DNA from: Ruminococcaceae bacterium UBA1785
GTDB taxonomy: Bacteria > Bacillota > Clostridia > Oscillospirales > Acutalibacteraceae
DNA: 8,059 nt
Reading direction: 5' to 3'
Assembly (NCBI GenBank): GCA_002314555.1
Contig: DCGF01000083.1
Span: 6,828-14,886, forward strand
Made by a program: the position numbers and the translations under genes. Within the stretch, counting starts at the first letter, position 1, and the number at the start of each line of letters is the position of its first letter. This document shows positions 1-5,723 of the stretch, piece after piece. The notes under the pieces were generated by a model. The model was not told the origin of the DNA, did not search any database, and was given only the letters and a program-made list of their open reading frames with translations.

Positions 1-468
1 ACAGGTTGTGATTCACTTGCAATCGCTATCGGAACATCACACGGCGCTTACAAGTTCACAGCAGATCAGTGCACAAGAAACGAGAAGGGCATTCTTGTTC
101 CTCCTCCACTCAGATTCGACATACTCGAAGAAGTACAGAAGAGACTTCCGGGATTCCCAATTGTTCTTCACGGATCATCATCAGTTCCTCAGGAATATGT
201 AAAGATGATCAACGAGTTCGGTGGTTCAATGCCAGACGCTATCGGTATTCCAGAAGATCAGCTTCGTGAAGCTGCAAAACTTGCAGTATGTAAGATCAAT
301 ATCGACTCTGATATTCGTCTTGCAATGACAGCTGAGGTTCGTAAATACCTCATCGAGAACCCAAGTCACTTCGACCCACGTCAGTACTTAAAGCCAGCAC
401 GTGATGCTGTTAAAGATATGGTTAGCCATAAGATCGTTGACGTACTTGGTTCAAACGACAAAATCTAA
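1..468 (+). CDS. fba: Class II fructose-1,6-bisphosphate aldolase, C-terminal part (5' end outside window)
   Basis: The reading frame is open from base 1 and ends at TAA 466-468, giving 155 residues of a longer protein. Class II aldolases are zinc enzymes of glycolysis and gluconeogenesis. They cleave fructose-1,6-bisphosphate to dihydroxyacetone phosphate and glyceraldehyde-3-phosphate in the cytoplasm. The visible part carries family landmarks, numbered from the window edge: GTSHG with a predicted zinc-ligand His at residue 14, LHGSSS with a second ligand His at residue 57, and NIDSD (100-104), which matches the NIDT/D phosphate-binding motif. Roughly the first half, including the other zinc ligand and the catalytic Asp, lies upstream. 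The insertion between the LHGSSS and NIDSD motifs (residues 74-92) and the C-terminal tail fit the longer clostridial type rather than the short Bacillus FbaA type; this is judgement from memory. A hairpin terminator follows 12 bases after the stop. Confidence 0.93.
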   Translation, partial: TGCDSLAIAIGTSHGAYKFTADQCTRNEKGILVPPPLRFDILEEVQKRLPGFPIVLHGSSSVPQEYVKMINEFGGSMPDAIGIPEDQLREAAKLAVCKINIDSDIRLAMTAEVRKYLIENPSHFDPRQYLKPARDAVKDMVSHKIVDVLGSNDKI

Positions 469-480
469 CAATAGATAAAA

Positions 481-514
481 TAAGAGCCCCGATATTCGGG
501 GCTCTTATTATTTT
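481..514. terminator. Two-way intrinsic terminator between fba and the hydrolase operon
   Basis: A perfect 12-bp stem (481-492 with 496-507, GC-rich core GAGCCCCGA/TCGGGGCTC) closes a 3-base loop. On the plus strand it is followed by a T-rich run (TTATTATTTT). On the minus strand it is followed by TTATTTTATC. It starts 12 bases after the aldolase stop and ends 5 bases beyond the hydrolase stop at 513-515, so it can serve both converging genes. Confidence 0.92.
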
Positions 515-1421
515 AATAGAGGTTATTTGCCTTTAAGAAATCGATACCGAACTTAGTACATTTCTTAGCGCAATTTTGAACTACACAGTGACCTGCGTAC
601 CAAATAGAATGAATATCTGTGCCCTGTGGAAGTGAATTTGAAAGTTTGTTAACCTTTGACTTTGGAACAAAGAAATCAAGTCCGCCCCAAACAAGGAGTA
701 CAGGAGCATTAATCTTATTCATATCCTCATATGCTGGATGAGAAGCTTTAGCGCTCATGTAGCAAAGACCCTTACCTGTATCTTTGAGTTTAAGTGGGTT
801 TGCTGCAAGTGAGCAGTCATATTTAGCCATATATCTTGGAGACATAGTAGCAGCGAGGAGTACGATTCTTACAAGTGTGTCGTAAGGCATTACATACTTT
901 AAAGCTGTATCCATCATAGCGCCCATCCACTTAGCCATGAAGAGTTTTCCAACAGGCTTTGGAATGTCAGACATAAACAATGGAGCATAGAGAAGAAGTG
1001 CCTTATAAGCATCTCTATTTCTATCAGCGAGTTCAAGTGTTACAGAACCGCCCATTGAGTGACCAACGATGATCCATTTTTCAGAGTCGTTTTCAATCTT
1101 ATCAAGCTCTGCCATCAAAGCTTCAAGCATCTCTACACGTGGAACGTAGTTGATGCCTTTGATTTCTCTTGTTGAATATCCGAAGTCAGGAAGATCAACA
1201 CGTACGCAACGCATACCCTTCTTCAAATATTCTTCAACCATCTCATTGAAGAAAGTTGTATCGCAACCAAAACCGTGGATCATGAAAAGTTTGCCCTTTT
1301 CTTTTCCCTTTGGTCTGTCAATTCTATAGTGAAGTTTATAATCACCAAATGTGAAATATTCACTGTTGGCATAAGGCCAACCTTTGATCTGTTTGTTCTC
1401 TACGAATTCTATCTTTTTCAT
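513..1421 (-). CDS. Alpha/beta hydrolase, second gene of a paralogous pair
   Basis: This 302-residue protein has the full alpha/beta-hydrolase catalytic layout. An oxyanion-type HGFG segment is at 49-52, the nucleophile elbow GHSMGG has Ser122, WGGLDFF has the candidate acid Asp249, and AGHC has the candidate base His278. No signal peptide or membrane segment is visible, so it is probably cytoplasmic. The substrate cannot be read from the sequence; an esterase, lipase or peptidase role is possible. Its ATG overlaps the TGA of the upstream paralog (ATGA, 1418-1421), which predicts translational coupling. Its own ribosome binding site is weak (AGAGGAAC about 12 bases upstream). It shares long stretches with the upstream gene, including KLFMIHGF, EMVE, LKKG, GHSMGG and VQNCA, so the pair arose by tandem duplication. 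Oddly, cysteines cluster just after the catalytic His (GHCVVQNCAKKC). Confidence 0.9.
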   Translation of the reverse strand: MKKIEFVENKQIKGWPYANSEYFTFGDYKLHYRIDRPKGKEKGKLFMIHGFGCDTTFFNEMVEEYLKKGMRCVRVDLPDFGYSTREIKGINYVPRVEMLEALMAELDKIENDSEKWIIVGHSMGGSVTLELADRNRDAYKALLLYAPLFMSDIPKPVGKLFMAKWMGAMMDTALKYVMPYDTLVRIVLLAATMSPRYMAKYDCSLAANPLKLKDTGKGLCYMSAKASHPAYEDMNKINAPVLLVWGGLDFFVPKSKVNKLSNSLPQGTDIHSIWYAGHCVVQNCAKKCTKFGIDFLKANNLY

Positions 1422-2440
1422 GCGATGATACCGTTCCTCTTTAAGAAATCGATTGACTCAGCACAAACTTCTGGCGCACAGTTCTGAACGAGGCAGTGAC
1501 CTGCAAGTTTAGTAACTGTTACATCAGGGTTATTAAGAGCGTTCTGGAACTTCTTAACAACACCCTTTGCGTTAAAGAGGTCCATCTGTCCCCAGAAGAG
1601 TTTGATTGGAAGGTCAACTTTTGCCATGTTCTCATAGAGAGTTGGCTTAGCGCGAGCCATCATGTAGCACATTGCTGTACCTGACTTTGGAACTGTAAGG
1701 CCATCAGCAAACTTATATGTCTCAAAGAGAGCTGAATAACGTACGTCAACTGTCATGAGCATGATAACAGCCTTTACAACTGGATCATGTGAGCAGCAAG
1801 GGCCAAAGATCTTATCCATAAGATTACACATAGGATCAAGTGTAACGATAGTCTTTACGAAGTTTGGTGCATTAACAGCTGACATAGGAGCATAAAGCAT
1901 TACGCATGAGAATTTATCTTTATATTCTTTTGCAAGGTTCATTGAGATGCCGCCACCCATTGAGTGACCCATAAGAATCCACTTACCTGCTGGTACAGAA
2001 CCTGCGTTATCAAGGAATTCAAGTAAATGTATTAAGAGAACTTCACGGTCGATTGGTTTTACGTCCTTTGTCTCTCTTGTTGAGAAGCCACAGTTAGGAA
2101 CGTCTGGGCGTACACAGATGAAGCCCTTCTTTAAAAGAATCTCAACCATCTCATCCCAGAATCTTGTGTTACAAGCGAAACCATGAATCATAAATAACTT
2201 ACCGATTACAGGAACACCTGCCTCAGGGAAGTCGATCTGATAATGTACGTTATAGTCGCCTTCATTGTACCAATAACTGTTTTCGTATGGTTTTCCGTTA
2301 ACTGGCTCAACGATAGTTTCACGAGCTGTATCCTGGAGCCATGCCCAGCCCTTTTTCGCGCCAACTCCAAGAGCAGCAACTGCAGCAGTTCCAGAAACGA
2401 AACCAATAGCACCTGCAGCAGCAAAAGCATTCTTATTCAT
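1418..2440 (-). CDS. Alpha/beta hydrolase with N-terminal membrane anchor, first gene of the pair
   Basis: This 340-residue paralog of the downstream gene carries the triad candidates Ser160 (GHSMGG), Asp287 (WGQMDLF) and His315 (AGHC), and HGFAC at 86-90 for the oxyanion hole. Unlike its partner it begins with an Ala/Gly-rich hydrophobic stretch (about 5-28) bounded by Lys3 and Lys29-Lys30. This is probably a membrane anchor or an uncleaved signal, because no clear signal-peptidase site or lipobox is visible. The start is fixed by AGGAGG at 2449-2454, 8 bases before ATG 2440. A TTGTCT-N17-TATAAT promoter lies 43-71 bases further up. The last bases overlap the next gene by 4 nt, so the two are made together and may form a complex or share a substrate; that is inference. 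The substrate is not known. Confidence 0.9.
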   Translation of the reverse strand: MNKNAFAAAGAIGFVSGTAAVAALGVGAKKGWAWLQDTARETIVEPVNGKPYENSYWYNEGDYNVHYQIDFPEAGVPVIGKLFMIHGFACNTRFWDEMVEILLKKGFICVRPDVPNCGFSTRETKDVKPIDREVLLIHLLEFLDNAGSVPAGKWILMGHSMGGGISMNLAKEYKDKFSCVMLYAPMSAVNAPNFVKTIVTLDPMCNLMDKIFGPCCSHDPVVKAVIMLMTVDVRYSALFETYKFADGLTVPKSGTAMCYMMARAKPTLYENMAKVDLPIKLFWGQMDLFNAKGVVKKFQNALNNPDVTVTKLAGHCLVQNCAPEVCAESIDFLKRNGIIA

Positions 2441-2482
2441 TCTAATTACCTCCTATGTGTTTTACGAACACGTTCATTAAGT

Positions 2483-2511
2483 ATTATACTTTTATATCCT
2501 TAAATAGACAA
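2483..2511 (-). promoter_or_regulatory. Sigma-A-type promoter of the hydrolase operon
   Basis: On the minus strand, -35 TTGTCT (2511-2506), a 17-base spacer and a perfect -10 TATAAT (2488-2483) lie upstream of the hydrolase pair. The predicted start is near 2476, giving a leader of about 36 bases with a strong AGGAGG site. It diverges from hsp20 and lies about 74 bases from the CIRCE element. Confidence 0.75.
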
Positions 2512-2584
2512 GCAAAATAACAAGTTAAAATTTAGTGCAATTTATACATTTTTTAGTGAACTTCATTTTGTTCGTTCATCTCTT

Positions 2585-2611
2585 TTAGCACTCGTATCTT
2601 TTGAGTGCTAA
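2585..2611. promoter_or_regulatory. CIRCE operator (HrcA binding site)
   Basis: TTAGCACTC, a 9-base gap and GAGTGCTAA match the canonical CIRCE inverted repeat (TTAGCACTC-N9-GAGTGCTAA) at all 18 conserved positions. HrcA binds this element and represses chaperone genes until heat stress. Here it lies in the divergent region upstream of hsp20, with its right edge about 14 bases before the best hsp20 -35. In most Firmicutes chaperone operons the element overlaps the promoter or leader, so this placement is less usual. The remaining bases from 2512 to 2584 are A/T-rich; nothing else in them could be assigned. Confidence 0.95.
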
Positions 2612-2625
2612 ATGTTTACAGTTTG

Positions 2626-2656
2626 TTCACACATTTTGTAAATTAGGTGCTATAAT
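2626..2656 (+). promoter_or_regulatory. Extended -10 promoter of hsp20
   Basis: TGCTATAAT (2648-2656) is a perfect -10 with an extended TG at 2648-2649. The best -35 is the weak TTCACA (2626-2631), with a long 19-base spacer that the extended -10 could compensate for. Transcription would begin near 2663, almost exactly at the base of the leader hairpin. CIRCE then lies at roughly -52 to -78. Confidence 0.7.
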
Positions 2657-2663
2657 TGGAGAT

Positions 2664-2700
2664 GTTGAGAGGGGTATCAGCCCCTGGTATCCTCCTCAAC
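2664..2700 (+). promoter_or_regulatory. Long hairpin in the hsp20 5' leader containing an anti-Shine-Dalgarno
   Basis: Bases 2664-2680 pair with 2684-2700 around a CCC loop. That is 17 positions with one A/C mismatch and three G-U wobbles. The 3' arm carries CCTCCT (2691-2696), the exact complement of the hsp20 Shine-Dalgarno AGGAGG (2731-2736). The arm can therefore pair either within the hairpin, leaving the ribosome site open, or with the ribosome site. No T-tract follows, so it is not a terminator. It may be a 5' stabilising hairpin or a temperature-responsive switch; the role is inferred. Confidence 0.6.
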
Positions 2701-2744
2701 TTAAAATACAGTTTACATAGATACTAATACAGGAGGTAACTACT

Positions 2745-3176
2745 ATGAGAAACTTTTTATCACTTTATGATCCTTTCAGAGAGATGGATAACTTCGAACG
2801 TCACTTCTTTGATTCGCCTTTCTTCGGCACTACCACTTCTTCAATGGCAGGATTCAGCACAGACATCACCGATGAGGGTGACTCATATAAGTTGACAGCT
2901 GATCTTCCTGGTTTCTCTAAGGATGATATTAAAATCGACATCAATGATAACACACTTACACTTTCAGCTGAGAGGCACTCAGAATTTGAAAAGGAAGATA
3001 AGAAAGGTAAGTACATCCGTGTTGAGCGTTCATATGGCTCATACTCCCGTTCATTTGATTTAACAGGAATTAAGTCAGATGACATCACAGCAAGTTATGA
3101 TAACGGCGTTTTATCTCTAACACTTCCAAAAGAAGAGGAGATTAAACCAGTTTCAAGACGACTTGAGATTAAATAA
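2745..3176 (+). CDS. Hsp20/alpha-crystallin family small heat-shock protein
   Basis: This 143-residue protein is of normal length for bacterial Hsp20. Small heat-shock proteins form oligomers that hold unfolding proteins, without ATP, until DnaK or ClpB-type machines refold them. The alpha-crystallin domain spans about 38-130. It includes the segment ADLPGFSKDDIKI (52-64), a highly charged loop (about 78-92) and the signature GVLSLTLPK (121-129). The tail RRLEIK provides the short L-x-I motif used for oligomer assembly. The N-terminal region is rich in Phe and Asp, as is usual. AGGAGG at 2731-2736 stands 8 bases before ATG 2745. The gene is transcribed alone. A perfect CIRCE upstream implies HrcA heat-shock control, and its leader carries a strong hairpin. 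The nearest named relatives are Hsp18 of clostridia and IbpA of enterobacteria. Confidence 0.95.
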   Translation: MRNFLSLYDPFREMDNFERHFFDSPFFGTTTSSMAGFSTDITDEGDSYKLTADLPGFSKDDIKIDINDNTLTLSAERHSEFEKEDKKGKYIRVERSYGSYSRSFDLTGIKSDDITASYDNGVLSLTLPKEEEIKPVSRRLEIK

Positions 3177-3226
3177 ACACCTCACTTTAATCTTTCAAAA
3201 ATCCATAAACTCCCATTAAACGAAAC

Positions 3227-3260
3227 CCCCGAAGGCTAAAGCCCTCGGGGATTTTGTTTT
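3227..3260. terminator. Two-way terminator between hsp20 and the amidohydrolase
   Basis: CCCCGA-A-GGC (3227-3236) pairs with GCC-C-TCGGGG (3241-3250) around a TAAA loop, with one A/C mismatch. ATTTTGTTTT follows on the plus strand and ends the hsp20 message 50 bases after its stop. On the minus strand the same stem lies directly after the amidohydrolase stop (3259-3261) but has a shorter T-tract, so it is probably weaker in that direction. Confidence 0.85.
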
Positions 3261-4047
3261 ATTCATATTTCTTTAGTAGATTTTCAAGTGTTCCGTGGAA
3301 GATGAGCTCACGCTCGGTGTCGCTTAAAGGAATCTTCTCCCAGCGGCTTAGCTCTTCGCGCGCGTCCCACATAGGATAGTCAGTTCCGAAGATGACTCTC
3401 TCCGGGGTGTATGTATCTATAAGTTTACGCACGTCATCAGGAGAGAGTTCAAAGAGTGAACTAGACGTATCAACGTACGCGCGCGTATCTTTGAGATAAG
3501 ACGCTGCGGTCTCCCACTCCGAATAACCACCAAAGTGAGCAGCGATAACATCGAGTTCCAAGAACTCATCGAAGAGCGGTGCGAGTTTCTCAGCCTTTGA
3601 ATACTGAGTGCGGTAATCTCCCATATGGATAAGCACAGGACATCTACCGTTTGCAAGTTTATATATCTCTTTTGCCTTTTCTGAGTTTATGTCAAACTCC
3701 TGAAAGTCAGGGTGAAGTTTAACACCCTTAAGTCCATGCTCGAGCCCCCAGAAGAATTCCTCTTCTAAATAATCTGACTCCGGATGCAAAGTCATAAAAC
3801 CTATGAACTTATCTGGGTAAAGTTCAACTGATTTTGCGATGAACGAATTGATTGATGAAACCTGCTTTGGAGTTGTTGCAACAGAGTGGATTAGAAATTT
3901 GTCTATTCCAGCTGCTGTGCCCTCTTCCAAAAGTTTTTCCCTTGTTCCATTATGCGACATTGTAATTCCATAAAACTTGCCGATATTTAGAGATGCCTTC
4001 TCCGCTATCATCTCTGGGAATATATGTGTATGCGCATCGATTATCAT
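3259..4047 (-). CDS. Metal-dependent amidohydrolase, amidohydrolase_2 (TIM-barrel) family
   Basis: This 262-residue protein carries the metal-site motifs of the amidohydrolase superfamily. They are DAHTH with His6 and His8, KLHPD with His112, LIHMGD with His141, AAHFGG with His171 and FGTDYP with the catalytic Asp223. The order, the HPDFQ segment and the GTDYPM ending fit the PF04909/COG2159 group, which includes decarboxylases and hydrolases of small carboxylated compounds. The exact substrate cannot be read. There is no signal peptide, so it is probably cytoplasmic. ATG 4047 is preceded by AGGAGG (4054-4059) with a 6-base gap. The gene appears to stand alone. A TATAAT at 4077-4082 lies between it and the terminator of the gene upstream. 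The proximity to the 3D-domain protein gives no functional hint. Confidence 0.88.
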   Translation of the reverse strand: MIIDAHTHIFPEMIAEKASLNIGKFYGITMSHNGTREKLLEEGTAAGIDKFLIHSVATTPKQVSSINSFIAKSVELYPDKFIGFMTLHPESDYLEEEFFWGLEHGLKGVKLHPDFQEFDINSEKAKEIYKLANGRCPVLIHMGDYRTQYSKAEKLAPLFDEFLELDVIAAHFGGYSEWETAASYLKDTRAYVDTSSSLFELSPDDVRKLIDTYTPERVIFGTDYPMWDAREELSRWEKIPLSDTERELIFHGTLENLLKKYE

Positions 4048-4076
4048 AAGGCACCTCCTAAAAAATTTACTTACGA

Positions 4077-4105
4077 ATTATATAATAAAAAAATGCGGAG
4101 TGCAA
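4077..4105 (-). promoter_or_regulatory. Candidate promoter of the amidohydrolase gene
   Basis: A perfect -10 TATAAT (4082-4077) has a weak -35 TTGCAC (4105-4100) 17 bases upstream. The -35 lies inside the stem of the preceding gene's terminator, so the promoter and terminator share bases. The start would be near 4070, about 23 bases before the ATG. Without a separate promoter the gene would depend on read-through. Confidence 0.5.
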
Positions 4106-4120
4106 TTGCATTCCGCATTT
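4091..4120 (-). terminator. Intrinsic terminator of the 3D-domain protein gene
   Basis: A nearly perfect 30-base palindrome folds to a 13-pair stem (one G-T pair) around AATT. On the minus strand it is followed by TTTTATTATA, and with the end of the stem this gives an uninterrupted run of seven Ts. It begins 5 bases after the stop codon at 4125-4127. Confidence 0.88.
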
Positions 4121-4124
4121 AATT

Positions 4125-5378
4125 TTAACCGTTACCCCAACTGAGGACGTAAATTCTAACCTCTTTGCTACCCCATTGCACGCATTCGCCGTAGGTATCA
4201 AAGTAAAGATCAATTGTTATACCACTACCATTCCAAACAAATCCGCCAGTATCAGCAGCTATACAGTAACCGTATACATATTTACCATCTTTACTTACAA
4301 CGTAAAGCTCAGAACCGTAAGGGATTTGTCTCGGGTCAACAGCTACATGACCAGACTGTGCAAGTCTACCTGATGCTGTACCCTTACCAGGTGTTGAATA
4401 ATATGCTGTGGAATATCCATCAATTGTTGTTAGAACATTTACTGGTATACCATTCTCAAGTTGATATGGCATTGGAATGGCAGAAAGCTGTCCTGTTGTC
4501 GAAAGTACTTTAATCTTAGTACCAGTTACAACAATCTTATTTACAGCCGCCTGGTCAACACGCTCTGAAAGCTTTGTTGATTTAGCAATTTCGCCATTTA
4601 CGATTTTATCTCTATAAACAACAGTCTTAGAGCCGTTCTTACCTTCCTGTTCAACCTCGGTAGTTCCCTGGTAAACCCTAGAAGAAGTTTTATAGATAGT
4701 TGTATATTTTATTGTCTCTACGGCAGTACGTTCTTCGTAAGTTACTCTGTAGACTGTAATCGTATCACCGGCTCTGAGTTCTGTATCGAGAGATGGAGAA
4801 ACCTCATCCTCTTCACCCAGTGTAATACTAAGACCGGATAAAACGTCGGCAACTGTACCCGAGAGGAAATCAACCTCATGAGTCTGTCCGTCGGCATATA
4901 CATCTACTGTAAACGCTCTCGTTATTTTAATTGTCATGTTTTCTACGAGAAGATCGTCTTCTTCATAGTTCATCTTGTCGACAGGTCTCACATGAAGTCC
5001 CGCCTCGGATAGTGCATCTGAAACTTTACCAGCTATCATGACCTCGTGAATTTCGCCGCTGTCATCGATAGTTACTGGCATAGCGCGCTTTACAACAAGC
5101 TTATTACCTTTTCTTGCGTTCTTACCAACTGTGAAGTTTGAAGAATCAAGATAATCTTTTTCACCAAGAGTAACTCCTGCCTGATTTAAGATTACTTGGG
5201 CACTCTGTTCAGATGTAGTAACTTTTACAACCTTTCCATCAACCTCAACATTTACTGTATAAGTTGACATCGCCGATGCGACAATCGTACCTACGACAAT
5301 TATTGATAAAAATAGCGCCGCTAAGAAACGACTGGAGTTTTGTGTAAAGTTACTTTTCTTTACACTTTTTTGTACCAT
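4125..5378 (-). CDS. DUF348/G5/3D-domain cell-wall protein (YabE/Rpf2-like)
   Basis: This 417-residue exported protein begins with a basic N-terminus and a hydrophobic helix (about 18-37), acting as signal or anchor. Three ubiquitin-like DUF348 repeats follow (about 41-80, 100-140 and 156-195). Next comes a G5 domain (about 211-290), which probably binds cell wall or sugar. The C-terminal 3D domain (about 318-412) carries the three hallmark aspartates in VAVDP (Asp348), AADTGG (Asp376) and TIDLYF (Asp390). 3D domains are related to the MltA lytic transglycosylase fold and are found in muralytic and resuscitation-type proteins such as YabE and YocH of Bacillus. It therefore probably cleaves or remodels peptidoglycan outside the membrane. 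GGGAGA (5385-5390) precedes ATG 5378. It is transcribed alone from a TTGACT-N17-TATAAT promoter. A WalR-type box and a palindrome lie further up. Confidence 0.92.
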   Translation of the reverse strand: MVQKSVKKSNFTQNSSRFLAALFLSIIVVGTIVASAMSTYTVNVEVDGKVVKVTTSEQSAQVILNQAGVTLGEKDYLDSSNFTVGKNARKGNKLVVKRAMPVTIDDSGEIHEVMIAGKVSDALSEAGLHVRPVDKMNYEEDDLLVENMTIKITRAFTVDVYADGQTHEVDFLSGTVADVLSGLSITLGEEDEVSPSLDTELRAGDTITVYRVTYEERTAVETIKYTTIYKTSSRVYQGTTEVEQEGKNGSKTVVYRDKIVNGEIAKSTKLSERVDQAAVNKIVVTGTKIKVLSTTGQLSAIPMPYQLENGIPVNVLTTIDGYSTAYYSTPGKGTASGRLAQSGHVAVDPRQIPYGSELYVVSKDGKYVYGYCIAADTGGFVWNGSGITIDLYFDTYGECVQWGSKEVRIYVLSWGNG

Positions 5379-5423
5379 TCAAGATCTCCCTTGCAAAAGT
5401 CCAAAATTGACTCTGCGTGCGCT

Positions 5424-5452
5424 ATTATATGTATATTATTCTAAAAAGTCAA
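5424..5452 (-). promoter_or_regulatory. Strong sigma-A promoter of the 3D-domain gene
   Basis: TTGACT (5452-5447), a 17-base spacer and a perfect TATAAT (5429-5424) give eleven of twelve consensus bases. The start is near 5417, leaving a leader of about 39 bases. An imperfect inverted repeat (5402-5412 with 5447-5458) flanks the promoter, and its right arm contains the -35. Confidence 0.85.
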
Positions 5453-5471
5453 ATTTTGAGCACAGGTGTTT

Positions 5472-5488
5472 TTGTGCAATGTGCACAA
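5472..5488. promoter_or_regulatory. Operator-like palindrome upstream of the 3D-domain promoter
   Basis: TTGTGCA-ATG-TGCACAA is a perfect inverted repeat with 7-base arms. Its centre is about 63 bases upstream of the predicted start, a position typical of activator sites. The arms differ from the Crp/Fnr consensus in the inner bases and gap. The cognate regulator is unknown. Confidence 0.45.
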
Positions 5489-5580
5489 TAAAATGTTAAA
5501 AATTACAAGTTGTAACTTTTTGTTTTTCTTATTTAGAAAAATAAAAGCAATAATTTTGGGCAATTTATATCAAAATGGCT

Positions 5581-5597
5581 TGTAACTGTTTTGTAAC
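5581..5597. promoter_or_regulatory. WalR (YycF)-box-like direct repeat
   Basis: TGTAAC-TGTTT-TGTAAC fits the published WalR consensus TGTWAH-N5-TGTWAH at every defined position. WalRK is the essential two-component system that controls cell-wall hydrolases in low-GC Firmicutes, including 3D-domain proteins such as YocH. The box reads on the plus strand and lies about 130 bases above the -35 of the 3D-domain gene. That gene has the only clear promoter in this gap. A further single TGTAAC is at 5511-5516, in the palindrome TTACAA-G-TTGTAA (5503-5515). The distance is long, so function is uncertain. Confidence 0.45.
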
Positions 5598-5600
5598 CGT

Positions 5601-5618
5601 TTTTTGCCTGTTTTTGCC
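5601..5618. repeat. Short direct repeat TTTTTGCC, two copies with a 10-base period
   Basis: TTTTTGCC occurs at 5601-5608 and 5611-5618, directly after the WalR-like box and on the same face of the helix. The stretch from 5489 to 5637 is otherwise A/T-rich. No gene, RNA or further promoter could be supported there. Confidence 0.4.
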
Positions 5619-5637
5619 CCATTTTTATCAAAAAAAT

Positions 5638-5672
5638 AAGGTCAAGTGGCATTTTGTACACCACTTGACCTT
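5638..5672 (-). terminator. Intrinsic terminator of the PfoR/EIIC-like gene
   Basis: A perfect 12-base stem (5638-5649 with 5661-5672) closes an 11-base loop. On the minus strand it runs into ATTTTTTTGAT. It begins 51 bases after the stop codon at 5724-5726. Confidence 0.88.
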
Positions 5673-5723
5673 TACTTAAAAATTATTATTACAAATTTTA
5701 ATAATAAAGAACTACCTGTTAAA

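Noticed and set aside
69..269. Open frame overlapping the aldolase in another phase
   Set aside because: The aldolase frame carries all conserved motifs; this frame shows no family features and is a shadow.
2466..2475. LexA-like site GAAC-AC-GTTC in the hydrolase leader
   Set aside because: Gram-positive LexA sites need a four-base gap between GAAC and GTTC; here it is two.
1275..2503. Plus-strand open frames across the hydrolase pair (1275-1487, 1496-1684, 2243-2503)
   Set aside because: They lie opposite well-supported genes, have no ribosome site or family motif, and read as antisense shadows.
2664..2700. Terminator or attenuator before hsp20
   Set aside because: The hairpin is not followed by a T-tract (CTTAAAATAC follows), and a strong promoter lies directly upstream.
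3259..4047. TatD-type DNase identity for the amidohydrolase
   Set aside because: It shares the DAHTH opening, but the KLHPD, AHFGG and GTDYPM motifs fit the amidohydrolase_2 group better.
5503..5527. Second full WalR box starting at TGTAAC 5511
   Set aside because: The following half would be TGTTTT at a four-base gap, which breaks both spacing and sequence of the consensus.
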